Shown here: positions 42,758 to 50,822 of the stretch, one piece after another
How the letters are laid out: each line of letters opens with the position of its first letter
Position numbering within the stretch: the first letter of the stretch is position 1
NCBI GenBank assembly: GCA_937872925.1
Contig: CALMUT010000067.1
Coordinates: 1-64,000 of the forward strand
Source of the DNA: an uncultured Myxococcales bacterium
GTDB lineage: Bacteria; Myxococcota_A; Polyangia; Polyangiales; Polyangiaceae
DNA: 64,000 bases
Direction: 5' to 3'
Notes under the pieces: model-generated
The model's database searches: none
What the model saw: the letters and a program-made list of their open reading frames with translations, nothing else
What the model was told of the DNA's origin: nothing
Program-made: the position numbers and the translations under genes

Positions 42758-43825
42758 TCAGCGGCCGAGGATCTGCTTGCGACGGCGATACGCCTTCGTG
42801 ATGTCTCGCCAGCGTTTCTTGCGATTGGCTTGAGCCTGTTTGTCCTGTCGCTGCGCTTGGAATGAAAGCTCACGCGCGAGCTTGTTGCGGCTCTTCAGCC
42901 TGCGCTCGTCCAGTTCGCCACGCGCGATGGCAGCTTGTACGGCGCAGCCGGGCTCCGCCGCGTGACTGCAATCAGCGAAACGGCACGACGCACTCAAGGC
43001 GTCGATGTCGGCGAACGCGCCAGGCAGGATCTCGTCCTCGGACCATAGGGATACCTCCCGCAACCCGGGGGTATCGATCACCAGACCGCCGCCGGGCAGT
43101 GGAAACATCTGACGCGCGGTGGTGGTATGGCGCCCCGTGCCGTCCTGATCGCGTACCGCCTGCACGCGCTGTGCCTCGGTGTCCAAAATCGCGTTCAGCA
43201 AGCTCGACTTGCCAACACCGGACGAACCGATGAAGACCAGGGTCCTGCCGGGACGGTCGTAGGCGGACAGTTCGTCCAAACCATGGCCGGTCTGCACAGA
43301 CGTGAGAATCACCGGCGCCTCGCCAGCGACAGCATGTGCTTCGCTAATGGTCGCCTGAGGGTTTTCGGCGAGGTCGAGTTTGGAAAGCACCACCGCGGGC
43401 CGGGCACCGCTCACGGAAATAGCTGCGAGGTATCGCTCCACACGCGCGGAACTGAAATCCGAACCGAAGGACGTCACGATCAGCACGTCGTCCACGTTTG
43501 CAGCAATGACCTGTTGCTCCGTTCGCCGGCCCGCGGCCTGACGCGCGAGCACGGTGCGGCGCTCCAGGACGCCAACGACGCTCGCCCGATCTGCGTCGAT
43601 GGGTTGCAGCAATACCCAATCACCCACCGCTGGCCAGCGCGCTCCGGCAAAGCGCAGTTGGCCGGTGGGTGTGGCCGTCAGAGGGCCGTTAGCGCCCACT
43701 ACCTCCCAAGTTTCAGCATGCGCAGCAAAGACCCGCGCGGGAATGAGTCCGGAGGACTCGCTGTCGACTTGATTCTGAAAAAACTCTGACCAGCCCAGCT
43801 GATCGAGGGTGCGATCTGATTGCAT
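42758..43825 (-). CDS. rsgA: Ribosome small-subunit-dependent GTPase RsgA
   Basis: This 355-residue protein has an OB-fold N-terminus and a circularly permuted GTPase domain: VLSKLDLAE (G4), GSSGVGKSSLLNAI (G1), RHTTTARQM (G2), VIDTPGLREV (G3). A C-terminal zinc site follows: CRFADCSHAAEPGCAV (C-x5-C-x-H-x5-C). RsgA checks and completes 30S maturation, releasing RbfA and other factors. The basic tail (KKRWRDITKAYRRRKQ) is typical. It is a single gene after a propeller-like remnant. Confidence 0.93.
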   Translation of the reverse strand: MQSDRTLDQLGWSEFFQNQVDSESSGLIPARVFAAHAETWEVVGANGPLTATPTGQLRFAGARWPAVGDWVLLQPIDADRASVVGVLERRTVLARQAAGRRTEQQVIAANVDDVLIVTSFGSDFSSARVERYLAAISVSGARPAVVLSKLDLAENPQATISEAHAVAGEAPVILTSVQTGHGLDELSAYDRPGRTLVFIGSSGVGKSSLLNAILDTEAQRVQAVRDQDGTGRHTTTARQMFPLPGGGLVIDTPGLREVSLWSEDEILPGAFADIDALSASCRFADCSHAAEPGCAVQAAIARGELDERRLKSRNKLARELSFQAQRQDKQAQANRKKRWRDITKAYRRRKQILGR

Positions 43826-44179
43826 TGTTCCAGTCCACGGTGGCTCCGAGACCCAAGCGGGTCCGGAACGCTGGCGCAGCGGGTTGCTGCGCGAGCAAAA
43901 GCGATTCGGGCGCGCTGACGCCCTTCACAAACGCGGATGCTTCGACGAATCGAGGCTCGACGCGTAGGTCGGTCGGGACAGTTGCTAGGTCGCCAACACA
44001 GAGGCGACGCTCGAAGTTTCTAGAACAATCATCGGGTGCCTCCTTTTGCTCTGCCCCATCGGGCCTGGGAAGCATGGCAACCCTCCGCGAAGGAGTCAAA
44101 TGCGTGCGCCGGGCGGCTGGAGGCGGTACTTCTGGGCTGGCAGCGGCCGCCGGGCATGCTGCGGATTGCGACCGGGACC
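43826..44179. other. 354-bp gap without a convincing gene
   Basis: Between rsgA and the VOC gene no gene is recognised. A minus-strand frame here runs into rsgA and encodes PTDLRVEPRFVEASAFVKG and FRTRLGLGATVDWNNAI, which look coding-like, but it has no start signal, signal peptide or homology I can name. It may be another remnant. Confidence 0.4.
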
Positions 44180-44701
44180 ATGATCACCAGTTTTGACCAC
44201 CTGCACCTGTACTCAGCGGACTTAGGGGCGAGCCTCCGGTTCTACGAAGGAGTATTGGGCGCTGAGCGCGTCGGCAAGATCCCGAACGATCACGGCGACT
44301 ACAACCACGTCCTACTGCTTGGCGGACAGTACTTGGTCTTCAGCCACTACCCAACGGGCATGGCGGCGCGCCCTCCACCGGGCCACGCGGACGGCGCACT
44401 CACTCACGGTTTCGGAGTCGCGCACCTCGGCATCAACGTGCGTCGACTCGACGCAATGATGGCGAAGCTCGAGGCCGCAGGCATGGTTGTGCACGACGCC
44501 CCGCGCGGCGGAGGCGCGGTACGTTATGTCTACTTCACAGCGCCGGATGGTGTCGTGATCGAACTCACGGAGTACGTCGTGCCCGAAGGGCTGCGACCCG
44601 CTATTGCGGCGCTAGACGCCTTCAACAAGTTCGTGCATCTGGCGCGACGCAGCATTGGCCGCGTGTTGATCGCGCGAGCGACGGCGTCAAACGACCGTTA
44701 G
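44180..44701 (+). CDS. VOC-family (glyoxalase/dioxygenase-fold) protein
   Basis: The ATG at 44180 gives 173 residues with the vicinal-oxygen-chelate fold: FDHLHLYSADLGASLRFYEG at the start and GVAHLGINVRRLDAMMAKLE, YFTAPDGVVIELTEYV in the second half. The metal ligands would be the His in FDHLH, the His in VAHLG and the Glu in IELTE. The C-terminal 30 residues are extra. Family reactions range from isomerisation to ring cleavage; none can be assigned. The next gene starts 55 bp downstream. Confidence 0.82.
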   Translation: MITSFDHLHLYSADLGASLRFYEGVLGAERVGKIPNDHGDYNHVLLLGGQYLVFSHYPTGMAARPPPGHADGALTHGFGVAHLGINVRRLDAMMAKLEAAGMVVHDAPRGGGAVRYVYFTAPDGVVIELTEYVVPEGLRPAIAALDAFNKFVHLARRSIGRVLIARATASNDR

Positions 44702-44756
44702 CCTGCTGCGGCGGAGACGGTTGACCTCGACTCGCGCCGGTGGAAGGACTTCCTGA

Positions 44757-45251
44757 ATGGGGGATTCCGTGCCCGAACTTGCCGTGCTCAAGGCAAATCT
44801 CCGCTGGCGCCGATCGATCTACCTGGGGATCACGATCGCTGGCGGGTTGCTCTGCGTGCCCCTTGCGCTGTACCTGGGGACCGGCGGGGAGCTTGAGGGG
44901 GCAGCGATCGCGTTTGCAACCCTCGCTCCTGGCGCGCTGCTGATCGGCCTCGCTTTGCTGCTGCCGAACTCGCGCGTGGAAAGCTCCGCCGTGGTCCGCC
45001 TGCTGAGGGAGCGACCACAAGCGATCCGCCGCATTGGCCTCAAACGCACGGAATCCAACATCGCAGGCGTCGACGCAGCACGCTACGAGTGGATCGTACT
45101 CGAAACCGGCACCAAAGACCGGGTGGACGATCGACTGGAGGTCCTCGTGAAGCAGCAGGAGCTACGGACTGTGCTGGCGGAAATTCGCGCCTGTGCACCC
45201 GACGCCGACTTTGACCGGCAAGTGGACGTGCAGCGACTCAAGGTGCGGTGA
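44757..45251 (+). CDS. Two-helix membrane protein overlapping an SGNH hydrolase gene
   Basis: This 164-residue protein has two membrane helices at about 20-42 and 48-68 (SIYLGITIAGGLLCVPLALY; AFATLAPGALLIGLALLLP). A cytosolic or periplasmic domain of about 90 residues follows, with VVRLLRERPQAIRRIGLK and an RT-x-L-A-E-I end. No family is recognised. Its stop overlaps the next GTG start (GTGA at 45248), so it is made together with the SGNH hydrolase and may anchor or regulate it. Confidence 0.65.
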   Translation: MGDSVPELAVLKANLRWRRSIYLGITIAGGLLCVPLALYLGTGGELEGAAIAFATLAPGALLIGLALLLPNSRVESSAVVRLLRERPQAIRRIGLKRTESNIAGVDAARYEWIVLETGTKDRVDDRLEVLVKQQELRTVLAEIRACAPDADFDRQVDVQRLKVR

Positions 45252-46360
45252 GCGCCAGGGCCCCTAACCCGAAGACCGGGTCGTGGCAAAAGAACGCCGC
45301 GTTATTGGTTGTCTCTGTTTTGGGTTCACTGCTCCTGGTCGAAGGTGCGATGCGAGCGTTCGACGTGCGCCCCATTCCCTTCGAAAACTCCCGGCATCGC
45401 AAGTCCATCCGGCCCCTCGCGCCGCCCCGCGATTATGGCTTCGTGCCCGGCTACTCCGGCGAGATTGCGGAGACGCCCATCGCCATCAACTCCCTTGGGT
45501 TCCGCGGCGCGGAACCCGCAGCCCCCGCACCCGCGACGCGAATTGTCGTGCTCGGGGACTCCGTCGCGTTCGGCCTTTTCGTTTCTGAAGAGGAGACGTT
45601 CGCGCGCCAGTTGCAGCACAAGCTTGCCGCCGCGAATCGCGTTGCCGAGGTGTCCAATGTCTCCGTGCCGGGGTACGACACCCACCAGGAAGTAGCGTTC
45701 CTTGAGGAACTCTATCCGCGACTACGCCCACAACACGTGGTGCTTCAGGTGTGCCTCAACGACGTGAGTGTTGCTTCGCCACTCCTGGGATTGACGATGG
45801 TCAGCCAGCTATACTCCGGCGCACTCACTTCTCGTTCGCGTCTGCTGCAGTGGCTCACCACGCAGTACTATCGCCGACGTATCGAGCAATTCAACAATTG
45901 GTCCAACGATGCGGAAGTGTTTCTAGAGAACCACCGGAATTTCGTTTCGCCAATCCCAAGTCGCGAGTCTGAACTGCTGGCGCGCATGGCGCGGGTTCGC
46001 GAGGCATTCCCGGTTGGAGAAAACCCGCCCGCATGGTTTGGAGATCCAGTGCGCGTCGGGTGGCTGCGCCACGGGTTTGAGCAACTGGCGGAGCATCGCG
46101 AGCGACACGGATTCAGTGTCACGGTGTTGCTCGTTCCCCTATTCGAGGAGTTCGAAGGGAAGTACCCCTTCGGTCTGGTGCACCCGGTTGTGGAGCACGA
46201 AGCAAGGCGGCTCGGATTCGGTTTCTTGGACGTCACCGGTGAGCTGGAACCGCGTGGGATGAAAAAGATGCGTGCGCGCGAGTTTGACAACGTGCATCCA
46301 AGCGCAGAAGCCCACGCGCTGATCGCGGCGGCCTTGGCGCAGGGGGCGTGGCTGAAGTGA
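45248..46360 (+). CDS. Membrane-anchored SGNH/GDSL hydrolase
   Basis: The GTG at 45248 overlaps the upstream stop. The 370-residue protein has an N-terminal signal anchor (NAALLVVSVLGSLLLVEGAM), block I Ser in VLGDSVAFGLF, a Gly in the block II region (VSVPGYDTHQE), block III Asn in VCLNDVS, and the Asp-His pair in FDNVHPSAEAH. SGNH hydrolases are esterases or acyl transferases, often acting on cell-surface glycans. An outside-facing role in envelope polymer modification fits. A coupled two-helix protein precedes it. Confidence 0.8.
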   Translation: MSARAPNPKTGSWQKNAALLVVSVLGSLLLVEGAMRAFDVRPIPFENSRHRKSIRPLAPPRDYGFVPGYSGEIAETPIAINSLGFRGAEPAAPAPATRIVVLGDSVAFGLFVSEEETFARQLQHKLAAANRVAEVSNVSVPGYDTHQEVAFLEELYPRLRPQHVVLQVCLNDVSVASPLLGLTMVSQLYSGALTSRSRLLQWLTTQYYRRRIEQFNNWSNDAEVFLENHRNFVSPIPSRESELLARMARVREAFPVGENPPAWFGDPVRVGWLRHGFEQLAEHRERHGFSVTVLLVPLFEEFEGKYPFGLVHPVVEHEARRLGFGFLDVTGELEPRGMKKMRAREFDNVHPSAEAHALIAAALAQGAWLK

Positions 46361-46406
46361 ATAAACCCAAGGCGCGGATCGCAGTAGGCGCCGTCAGCCC
46401 CGACGG

Positions 46407-47219
46407 TCACGCACTCAGCTTGTGCAGCGCCATCTGTTCTTTGGGAGCAGGGTAACCCGCCTCAGCGCCGACCTCGCGGATGGCCACGTTCGTGTCGAAA
46501 TAGACCTGCCAGTAGTGGTCCGTGTGGGTATAGGGACGCACGGCGAGCACAGGCCCGGACAGGGTGAAGCGAAGCACTTCGACGTCCGGAGCGGGCTCCG
46601 TGGTCACGTTTGGGATCTTGGCGAGTCGCTCTTTCAGCAAAGCCACCGCCTGCTTCGGATCGACGGAGACATCGAGCTGGGCCTCAAGATCGACACGTCG
46701 GTACGGATTGGCGGAGTAGTTCTGGATATTGTCGCCTAGGAGCTTGTTGTTGCCGACATAGGTTTCGACGTTGTCTGGAGTGTCCATCACCGTAACGAAC
46801 AAGCCGATTTCCTTGACCGTTCCAGTGATGCCTCCAGCGGTCACGAAATCCCCAACCTTGATCGGGCGCAGAATCACCAAGAACACGCCGGCAGCAAAGT
46901 TGGCCAAGAGTCCGCTCCAAGCCATTCCGATGGCGATGCCTGCTGCGGCAAAGATTGCGGCAAAGCTCGTGGTTTCGATGCCAAAGTACCCGAGCAGTGC
47001 GACAACCAAGGCGATGTTGAGCAGCACGCTGACGATGTTTCCAAGGTAGCGTTGCACCGTCGCATCTACCTGGCGCGCAGTGAGCGCGCGGCGCATCAGC
47101 GAGATCGCTACGGAAATCAGCCAGCGACCGGCAATGTAGGCGATGACAGCGCCGAGGAGCTTGATTCCTATTTCGACGCCCTTGGTTTGGATGGTGGTCA
47201 TCAACGCATCGGTATTCAT
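46407..47219 (-). CDS. MscS-family mechanosensitive channel
   Basis: The ATG at 47219 gives 270 residues. Three membrane helices end in the pore-lining TM3 (AAAGIAIGMAWSGLLANFAA) with the Gly/Ala packing typical of MscS, followed by the beta domain (IKVGDFVTAGGITGTVKEIG, YVGNNKLLGDNIQNYSANP). MscS channels open on osmotic downshock. The size is close to E. coli MscS. It lies 108 bp after the CPBP protease-like gene on the same strand. Confidence 0.9.
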   Translation of the reverse strand: MNTDALMTTIQTKGVEIGIKLLGAVIAYIAGRWLISVAISLMRRALTARQVDATVQRYLGNIVSVLLNIALVVALLGYFGIETTSFAAIFAAAGIAIGMAWSGLLANFAAGVFLVILRPIKVGDFVTAGGITGTVKEIGLFVTVMDTPDNVETYVGNNKLLGDNIQNYSANPYRRVDLEAQLDVSVDPKQAVALLKERLAKIPNVTTEPAPDVEVLRFTLSGPVLAVRPYTHTDHYWQVYFDTNVAIREVGAEAGYPAPKEQMALHKLSA

Positions 47220-47327
47220 GATGCGGCAGCGCGTAGCAGCAGCCGTGCCAAGGTGAATTTCTGCCAAAACCCATGCCGCGCGGCGTTCCCCGCAGTCGGC
47301 AACCGACAACAAACTGTTGCTTGCAAC

Positions 47328-48179
47328 CTACGCTGGCGGCGGTTTGGAGACCCGCTGCTGCCGCAATACCGCGACGCCAGCGGCGATCAGCACGGCCCCA
47401 AAAAGCAGGGGAGCAATGCTGATCTCGTGTTCCGTGACCTCCGCGGAGAAGCGCACGACCAGAAGCACGACCGCGTTGTAGACGCCGTGGGCGATCATGC
47501 TGACGCCGAGGCTGTCTGTGCACAGCCGAGCGTAGCCAAACGCTGCGCCAAGCAGCACCGTGCCCGCAGCCTGCGTCGGCTCCAAGTGGAACAGCCCGAA
47601 CATGACGCTGGGTACGACCACGGCCAGGAGCATGTTGTTGCGAAAAGCGGCGGTGATCAGCCCGCGGAAGAGTGCTTCCTCCACTAGCGCGGGCACAACG
47701 GCCAAGCTGAACAAGAGCAGCACGAGTTCCGCGTCCGATGCGCCGCGCGCCGCAGCAACCACGACGCGAGACGCCGTCACGTCGTTCTTGACCACTCGAT
47801 GAACGAGCTCACCGACGGCCTCAGCGTAGGGCGCGGTGCCAAAGGTCAGTAGCAGCGCGCCCAGCACCGCAAGGGGCCGCGGGGAGCCCAAGGGCATCGC
47901 TTCTCGTGGGGCTTTGAGCTTGAACCACCAGAGGGCAAAGGCACCCAGCGCTGCCGCCTCGTTGACCAGGGTACCGATGGCGATCCAGGTCGGATCGTTC
48001 AGCAGCGGTGACCTCGCGGGGTCCGAAAGCAGATCCTTGGCGTCCGGCCCACCCAGCACCTGTGCCAGAACCAGCCCGAAGACAAGGCTGGCAACCACTA
48101 GCAGCAGAGCCGCCGTCAGCCAGATTTGTAGCGCCGAAAACGCAGTGATTTGCGGACGCGCTTTTTCGGGCTCGGGCAC
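47328..48179 (-). CDS. CPBP-family intramembrane protease-like protein
   Basis: This 283-residue protein starts at GTG 48179 and has about eight hydrophobic helices. The CPBP (CAAX-type) motifs are present: EEALFRG (E-E-x3-R), FGLFHLEPT (F-x3-H) and IAHGVYNAV (H-x3-N). Family members cleave membrane peptides or process bacteriocins and prenylated proteins; many bacterial copies have no known substrate. A large hairpin lies 12-47 bp upstream of the start in the 5' leader. It diverges from a lipoprotein gene. Confidence 0.87.
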   Translation of the reverse strand: MPEPEKARPQITAFSALQIWLTAALLLVVASLVFGLVLAQVLGGPDAKDLLSDPARSPLLNDPTWIAIGTLVNEAAALGAFALWWFKLKAPREAMPLGSPRPLAVLGALLLTFGTAPYAEAVGELVHRVVKNDVTASRVVVAAARGASDAELVLLLFSLAVVPALVEEALFRGLITAAFRNNMLLAVVVPSVMFGLFHLEPTQAAGTVLLGAAFGYARLCTDSLGVSMIAHGVYNAVVLLVVRFSAEVTEHEISIAPLLFGAVLIAAGVAVLRQQRVSKPPPA

Positions 48180-48190
48180 GAATCCACGAG

Positions 48191-48226
48191 CCTAGTGCAT
48201 CGATTCTCTTGAATCGATGGGCTAGG
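48191..48226. promoter_or_regulatory. 36-nt two-part inverted repeat in the CPBP leader
   Basis: The inner arms ATCGATTC and GAATCGAT around a TCTT loop and the outer arms CCTAG and CTAGG, separated by 3x3 unpaired bases, form an almost continuous hairpin. It begins 12 bp upstream of the CPBP start in the 221-bp divergent gap. It could be an operator or an RNA structure in the leader of the CPBP mRNA. Confidence 0.55.
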
Positions 48227-48400
48227 CGTCCGAGGTCAGAGCAGCGGGCCTCCACGGCGGCGCCCCCCCGCGGGAAGAAATCCGAGCTCCGCTGAGTTCG
48301 TAACGCTATGCTTTGACAAGGCTTTTTTCTGGGCTCCGGCGATATCCGCCGCTTTCGTGCCGAATGAAATGGGCTGGGGTATCGTCCACCAGAGACCACT

Positions 48401-49198
48401 ATGAAAGCGCGCGGACTACTCCTCCTGGCCCTGGGCCTGAACCTCTTTTCCTGTAGCAGCGAGAAGGACGGCGCGGCCGCCGTCGACCCGTACCGTTCTG
48501 AAGAGTCCTTTTGCGGTGAGTGGGCCAAGGCGGCCTGCAACAAATCCGTCGTGAACAAATGCTCGGGGGGCGGGGACGACACCGAGGCCTGTGTCCAAAA
48601 GCAGACCAGCTTCTGTTTGGCCGCACTGCCCGAAAACTACGCTCCCACCAAAGCCAAGACCTGCGTGGAAGCCGTGCGTAAGGCGTACTCAGACGCGAAA
48701 CTCACCGCAGACGAGATCAAGATCGTTCGCGCCTTCGCCGCACCCTGCAATCAACTCAGCAAGGGGCCGAAATCCGAGGGCGACAGCTGCCTCCGGAGCT
48801 CGGACTGCGACACGGTCGCGGAAGTAAGCTGCGTCATTCGGCCCGGAGACAGCGAAGGAAGCTGTGAAGTCCCGGTGGAGGCCGGGGGCGGAGACCCGTG
48901 CAGCGAAAAACACCAAGTTTGCGCGGACACGCACTATTGCGACGGGTCGAACTGTCTGACCAAGGTGCAAGAAGGCAAAGCCTGTGATGCCAGCATGCCC
49001 TGTGCTCCGGGCCTGCGCTGCGCGGATATGTCCGGTGCCTTCACCTGCATTTCGAAGCTAAGCACCGCCGCAACCTGCACCGCAGATGACGAATGCGTCA
49101 GTGGAGTCTGCGCCAAGGGCAAGGGCGCCACGGAGGGCACTTGCGTGGAAACCCTTGAGTTAGGCGTAACCGTCGGGTTCTGCGGCGACCTGTCCTAA
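48401..49198 (+). CDS. Cys-rich lipoprotein of unknown function
   Basis: This 265-residue protein has a lipoprotein signal (LLLLALGLNLFSC). The N-terminal half (about 20-130) is helical with several Cys (FCGEWAKAACNKS, ACVQKQTSFC). The second half has about 16 Cys in Dickkopf-like or EGF-like spacing (EGDSCLRSSDCDTVAEVSC, DPCSEKHQVCADTHYC, TCTADDECVSGVCAKG). Such lipoproteins are numerous in this phylum and lack assigned functions. The upstream gap is divergent to CPBP. Confidence 0.75.
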   Translation: MKARGLLLLALGLNLFSCSSEKDGAAAVDPYRSEESFCGEWAKAACNKSVVNKCSGGGDDTEACVQKQTSFCLAALPENYAPTKAKTCVEAVRKAYSDAKLTADEIKIVRAFAAPCNQLSKGPKSEGDSCLRSSDCDTVAEVSCVIRPGDSEGSCEVPVEAGGGDPCSEKHQVCADTHYCDGSNCLTKVQEGKACDASMPCAPGLRCADMSGAFTCISKLSTAATCTADDECVSGVCAKGKGATEGTCVETLELGVTVGFCGDLS

Positions 49199-49237
49199 CG
49201 TCAGCGCATCCCCGCGCTGGATCTGTAGCATTAGGCT

Positions 49238-49268
49238 CTCCCGCGGCTTGACCGCGAGGGCGCGGGAG
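49238..49268. terminator. Inverted repeat between two lipoprotein genes
   Basis: Arms CTCCCGCG (49238-49245) and CGCGGGAG (49261-49268) surround a 15-base loop in the 86-bp gap between two same-strand lipoprotein genes. It may be a terminator for the first or a regulatory site for the second; there is no T-run. Confidence 0.35.
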
Positions 49269-49284
49269 CGCTTCAATCTCGGGC

Positions 49285-50058
49285 ATGTCGCGTTCGCCCC
49301 GGTTCCTGTTTGGGTTTGGAGTCGCCTTGGTCTGGCCCTGGCTGGCCGCCTGCGACGACAGCCCGCCGCCAAAGAACCCCTTCGACCCCTCCCCCTCGGC
49401 AACCAAGACGCCGCCCCCAGCGACGGCCGCGCCCAAGCCAACGACGGCGCCGCTTTTGAGCATCGACGACATGGGCGTGAAGATCGGTTACTCCCAAGTG
49501 CTACTGGACAAGCCCGAGGGGCGGGACAAGTTGGACACGGAGCTTCAGGAGCATAAGAGCCACTTTGAGGGCAAGGAGACCTCCCTCGCGGTGGTTCGCA
49601 AGGCCAAACTGAACCACGTGGTCACGATGGTCACCGCGCTAGAAAAAATCGGCGTCACGAAGGTGACGATAAAGACCGAAACGCGAAAGGAGTACCCCGC
49701 CGAACTACCCTTTACTCCCCAAGCGAAAGCAAAAGATCTTGAGCCTTGCACGGTCGTTGCGATGGTCCTGGACGATCGCGGGACCGCGGTGTGGAAGATT
49801 TCCGGGGGAACCGCGAGCAAGCGCGCAAAAGGCTTCGCGGGGCCGGATCTCACGATGACCGGCGATACCATCGAGCGCTTCGCAAAGGCTTGCAAGACGT
49901 CGACTACGTTCATGGTGTCGGCGGCAGAGGGAATCGAATGGGGCTTGGCGTACGATCTGGCCGCCTCCACGAAGAAGATCGAAAACGTCAGCTTCGACCG
50001 CTACGTGCTGCTGAAAGAGACTCCGATCGCCGGCAGAAAAGTCGACCTAGACGGCTGA
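49285..50058 (+). CDS. Lipoprotein with ExbD-like domain
   Basis: This 257-residue protein has a lipoprotein signal (VALVWPWLAAC) and a Pro/Ala/Thr linker. The middle segment (about 90-140: LAVVRKAKLNHVVTMVTALE, KIGVTKVTIKTETR) resembles the periplasmic domain of ExbD/TolR. The C-terminal part (AFAGPDLTMTGDTIERFAKAC and VSAAEGIEWGLAYDL) looks like a second copy of the same fold. It may interact with a Tol/Exb-type motor but no such motor is nearby. The next gene starts 31 bp downstream. Confidence 0.6.
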   Translation: MSRSPRFLFGFGVALVWPWLAACDDSPPPKNPFDPSPSATKTPPPATAAPKPTTAPLLSIDDMGVKIGYSQVLLDKPEGRDKLDTELQEHKSHFEGKETSLAVVRKAKLNHVVTMVTALEKIGVTKVTIKTETRKEYPAELPFTPQAKAKDLEPCTVVAMVLDDRGTAVWKISGGTASKRAKGFAGPDLTMTGDTIERFAKACKTSTTFMVSAAEGIEWGLAYDLAASTKKIENVSFDRYVLLKETPIAGRKVDLDG

Positions 50059-50089
50059 CGTCCCTAGCGCAAACGGCTATATTCCCTCC

Positions 50090-50698
50090 GTGAAGTTCCG
50101 AACACTGCTCCTGGGCCACCGCGACGACCACCAAAAATCGCGACTCAGCGATGCGCTCGACCGCATGGATCCGCAGAGCCGGCTTTGGACGGCGATGAGC
50201 ATCACTCCCAAAGAGCAGCGGGTGCTGTGGGAGATGTTCGAATCGGAGGCACCAGATGCGAGTCACTTCGTGCCCTCCGGGACGGAGCCGTTGAAGGAAG
50301 TGATCCATCACGGCAAAAACACGCTGCCAGCGTTTAACTTCTTTCAAAAACGCTTCTGTCTGAGCGACGACGACTCAGGCGACCTGTGGGGCTACAACCA
50401 CGGGGAAACGTCCTTCGCGATCGGTCCCGGCTACTACATTGCCCATCCCACGGATGACGAGGAATCCCCCCCAAGCAGCTACGTCATCGACTACACGCGT
50501 CTGCCCAAGAAGAAGCCGGAGAGCTGGCCGGAAATCCTGCCAAACGAAGCCAAACTCGGTCGTTTCGTGTACTCGGGCATGAAGGACTACATGCGCAAAG
50601 TCAGCGAGCACATCTCGATCGGGCGCGCGTACAAGGGCGGGAAGTCGATGAACGCTTGGTTTCTGCTGTGTCGAGAAGACCCCCCGGACGAGAGCTGA
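50090..50698 (+). CDS. Conserved-looking cytosolic protein of unknown function
   Basis: The start is a GTG at 50090, giving 202 residues with no signal peptide or membrane helix. Distinct segments are LLGHRDDHQKSRLSDALDRM, SITPKEQRVLWEMFESEAPD, GYNHGETSFAIGPGYYIAHP and FVYSGMKDYMRKVSEHISIG. I recognise no family. It has the composition of a real single-domain protein and follows the ExbD-like lipoprotein closely, so it may belong to the same transcript. Confidence 0.65.
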   Translation: MKFRTLLLGHRDDHQKSRLSDALDRMDPQSRLWTAMSITPKEQRVLWEMFESEAPDASHFVPSGTEPLKEVIHHGKNTLPAFNFFQKRFCLSDDDSGDLWGYNHGETSFAIGPGYYIAHPTDDEESPPSSYVIDYTRLPKKKPESWPEILPNEAKLGRFVYSGMKDYMRKVSEHISIGRAYKGGKSMNAWFLLCREDPPDES

Positions 50699-50796
50699 GC
50701 CCTCACGGGAAAGCCGCGGAAGCTCGCCAGCACCGGAAAGCGCGCTACGGGGCGGCTGAGCCACGCAAATCCGCGACAATTTTCCCTAAAATGCGC

Positions 50797-50810
50797 AAAC
50801 CCGTGGGTTT
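50797..50810. promoter_or_regulatory. AAACCC/GGGTTT inverted repeat upstream of pseudokinase
   Basis: AAACCC and GGGTTT are separated by two bases in an otherwise AT-richer stretch, 12 bp before the pseudokinase ATG at 50823. It could be an operator or a hairpin near the ribosome binding site. Confidence 0.35.
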
Positions 50811-50822
50811 CGGGCTATCGTC

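Noticed and set aside
43713-44099. 128-codon minus-strand frame between rsgA and the VOC gene
   Set aside because: It extends into rsgA in another frame and has no start signal; kept only as a possible remnant.
48313-48346. TTGACA as a promoter for the lipoprotein at 48401
   Set aside because: There is no acceptable -10 element at 16-18 bp; GATATC is 22 bp away.
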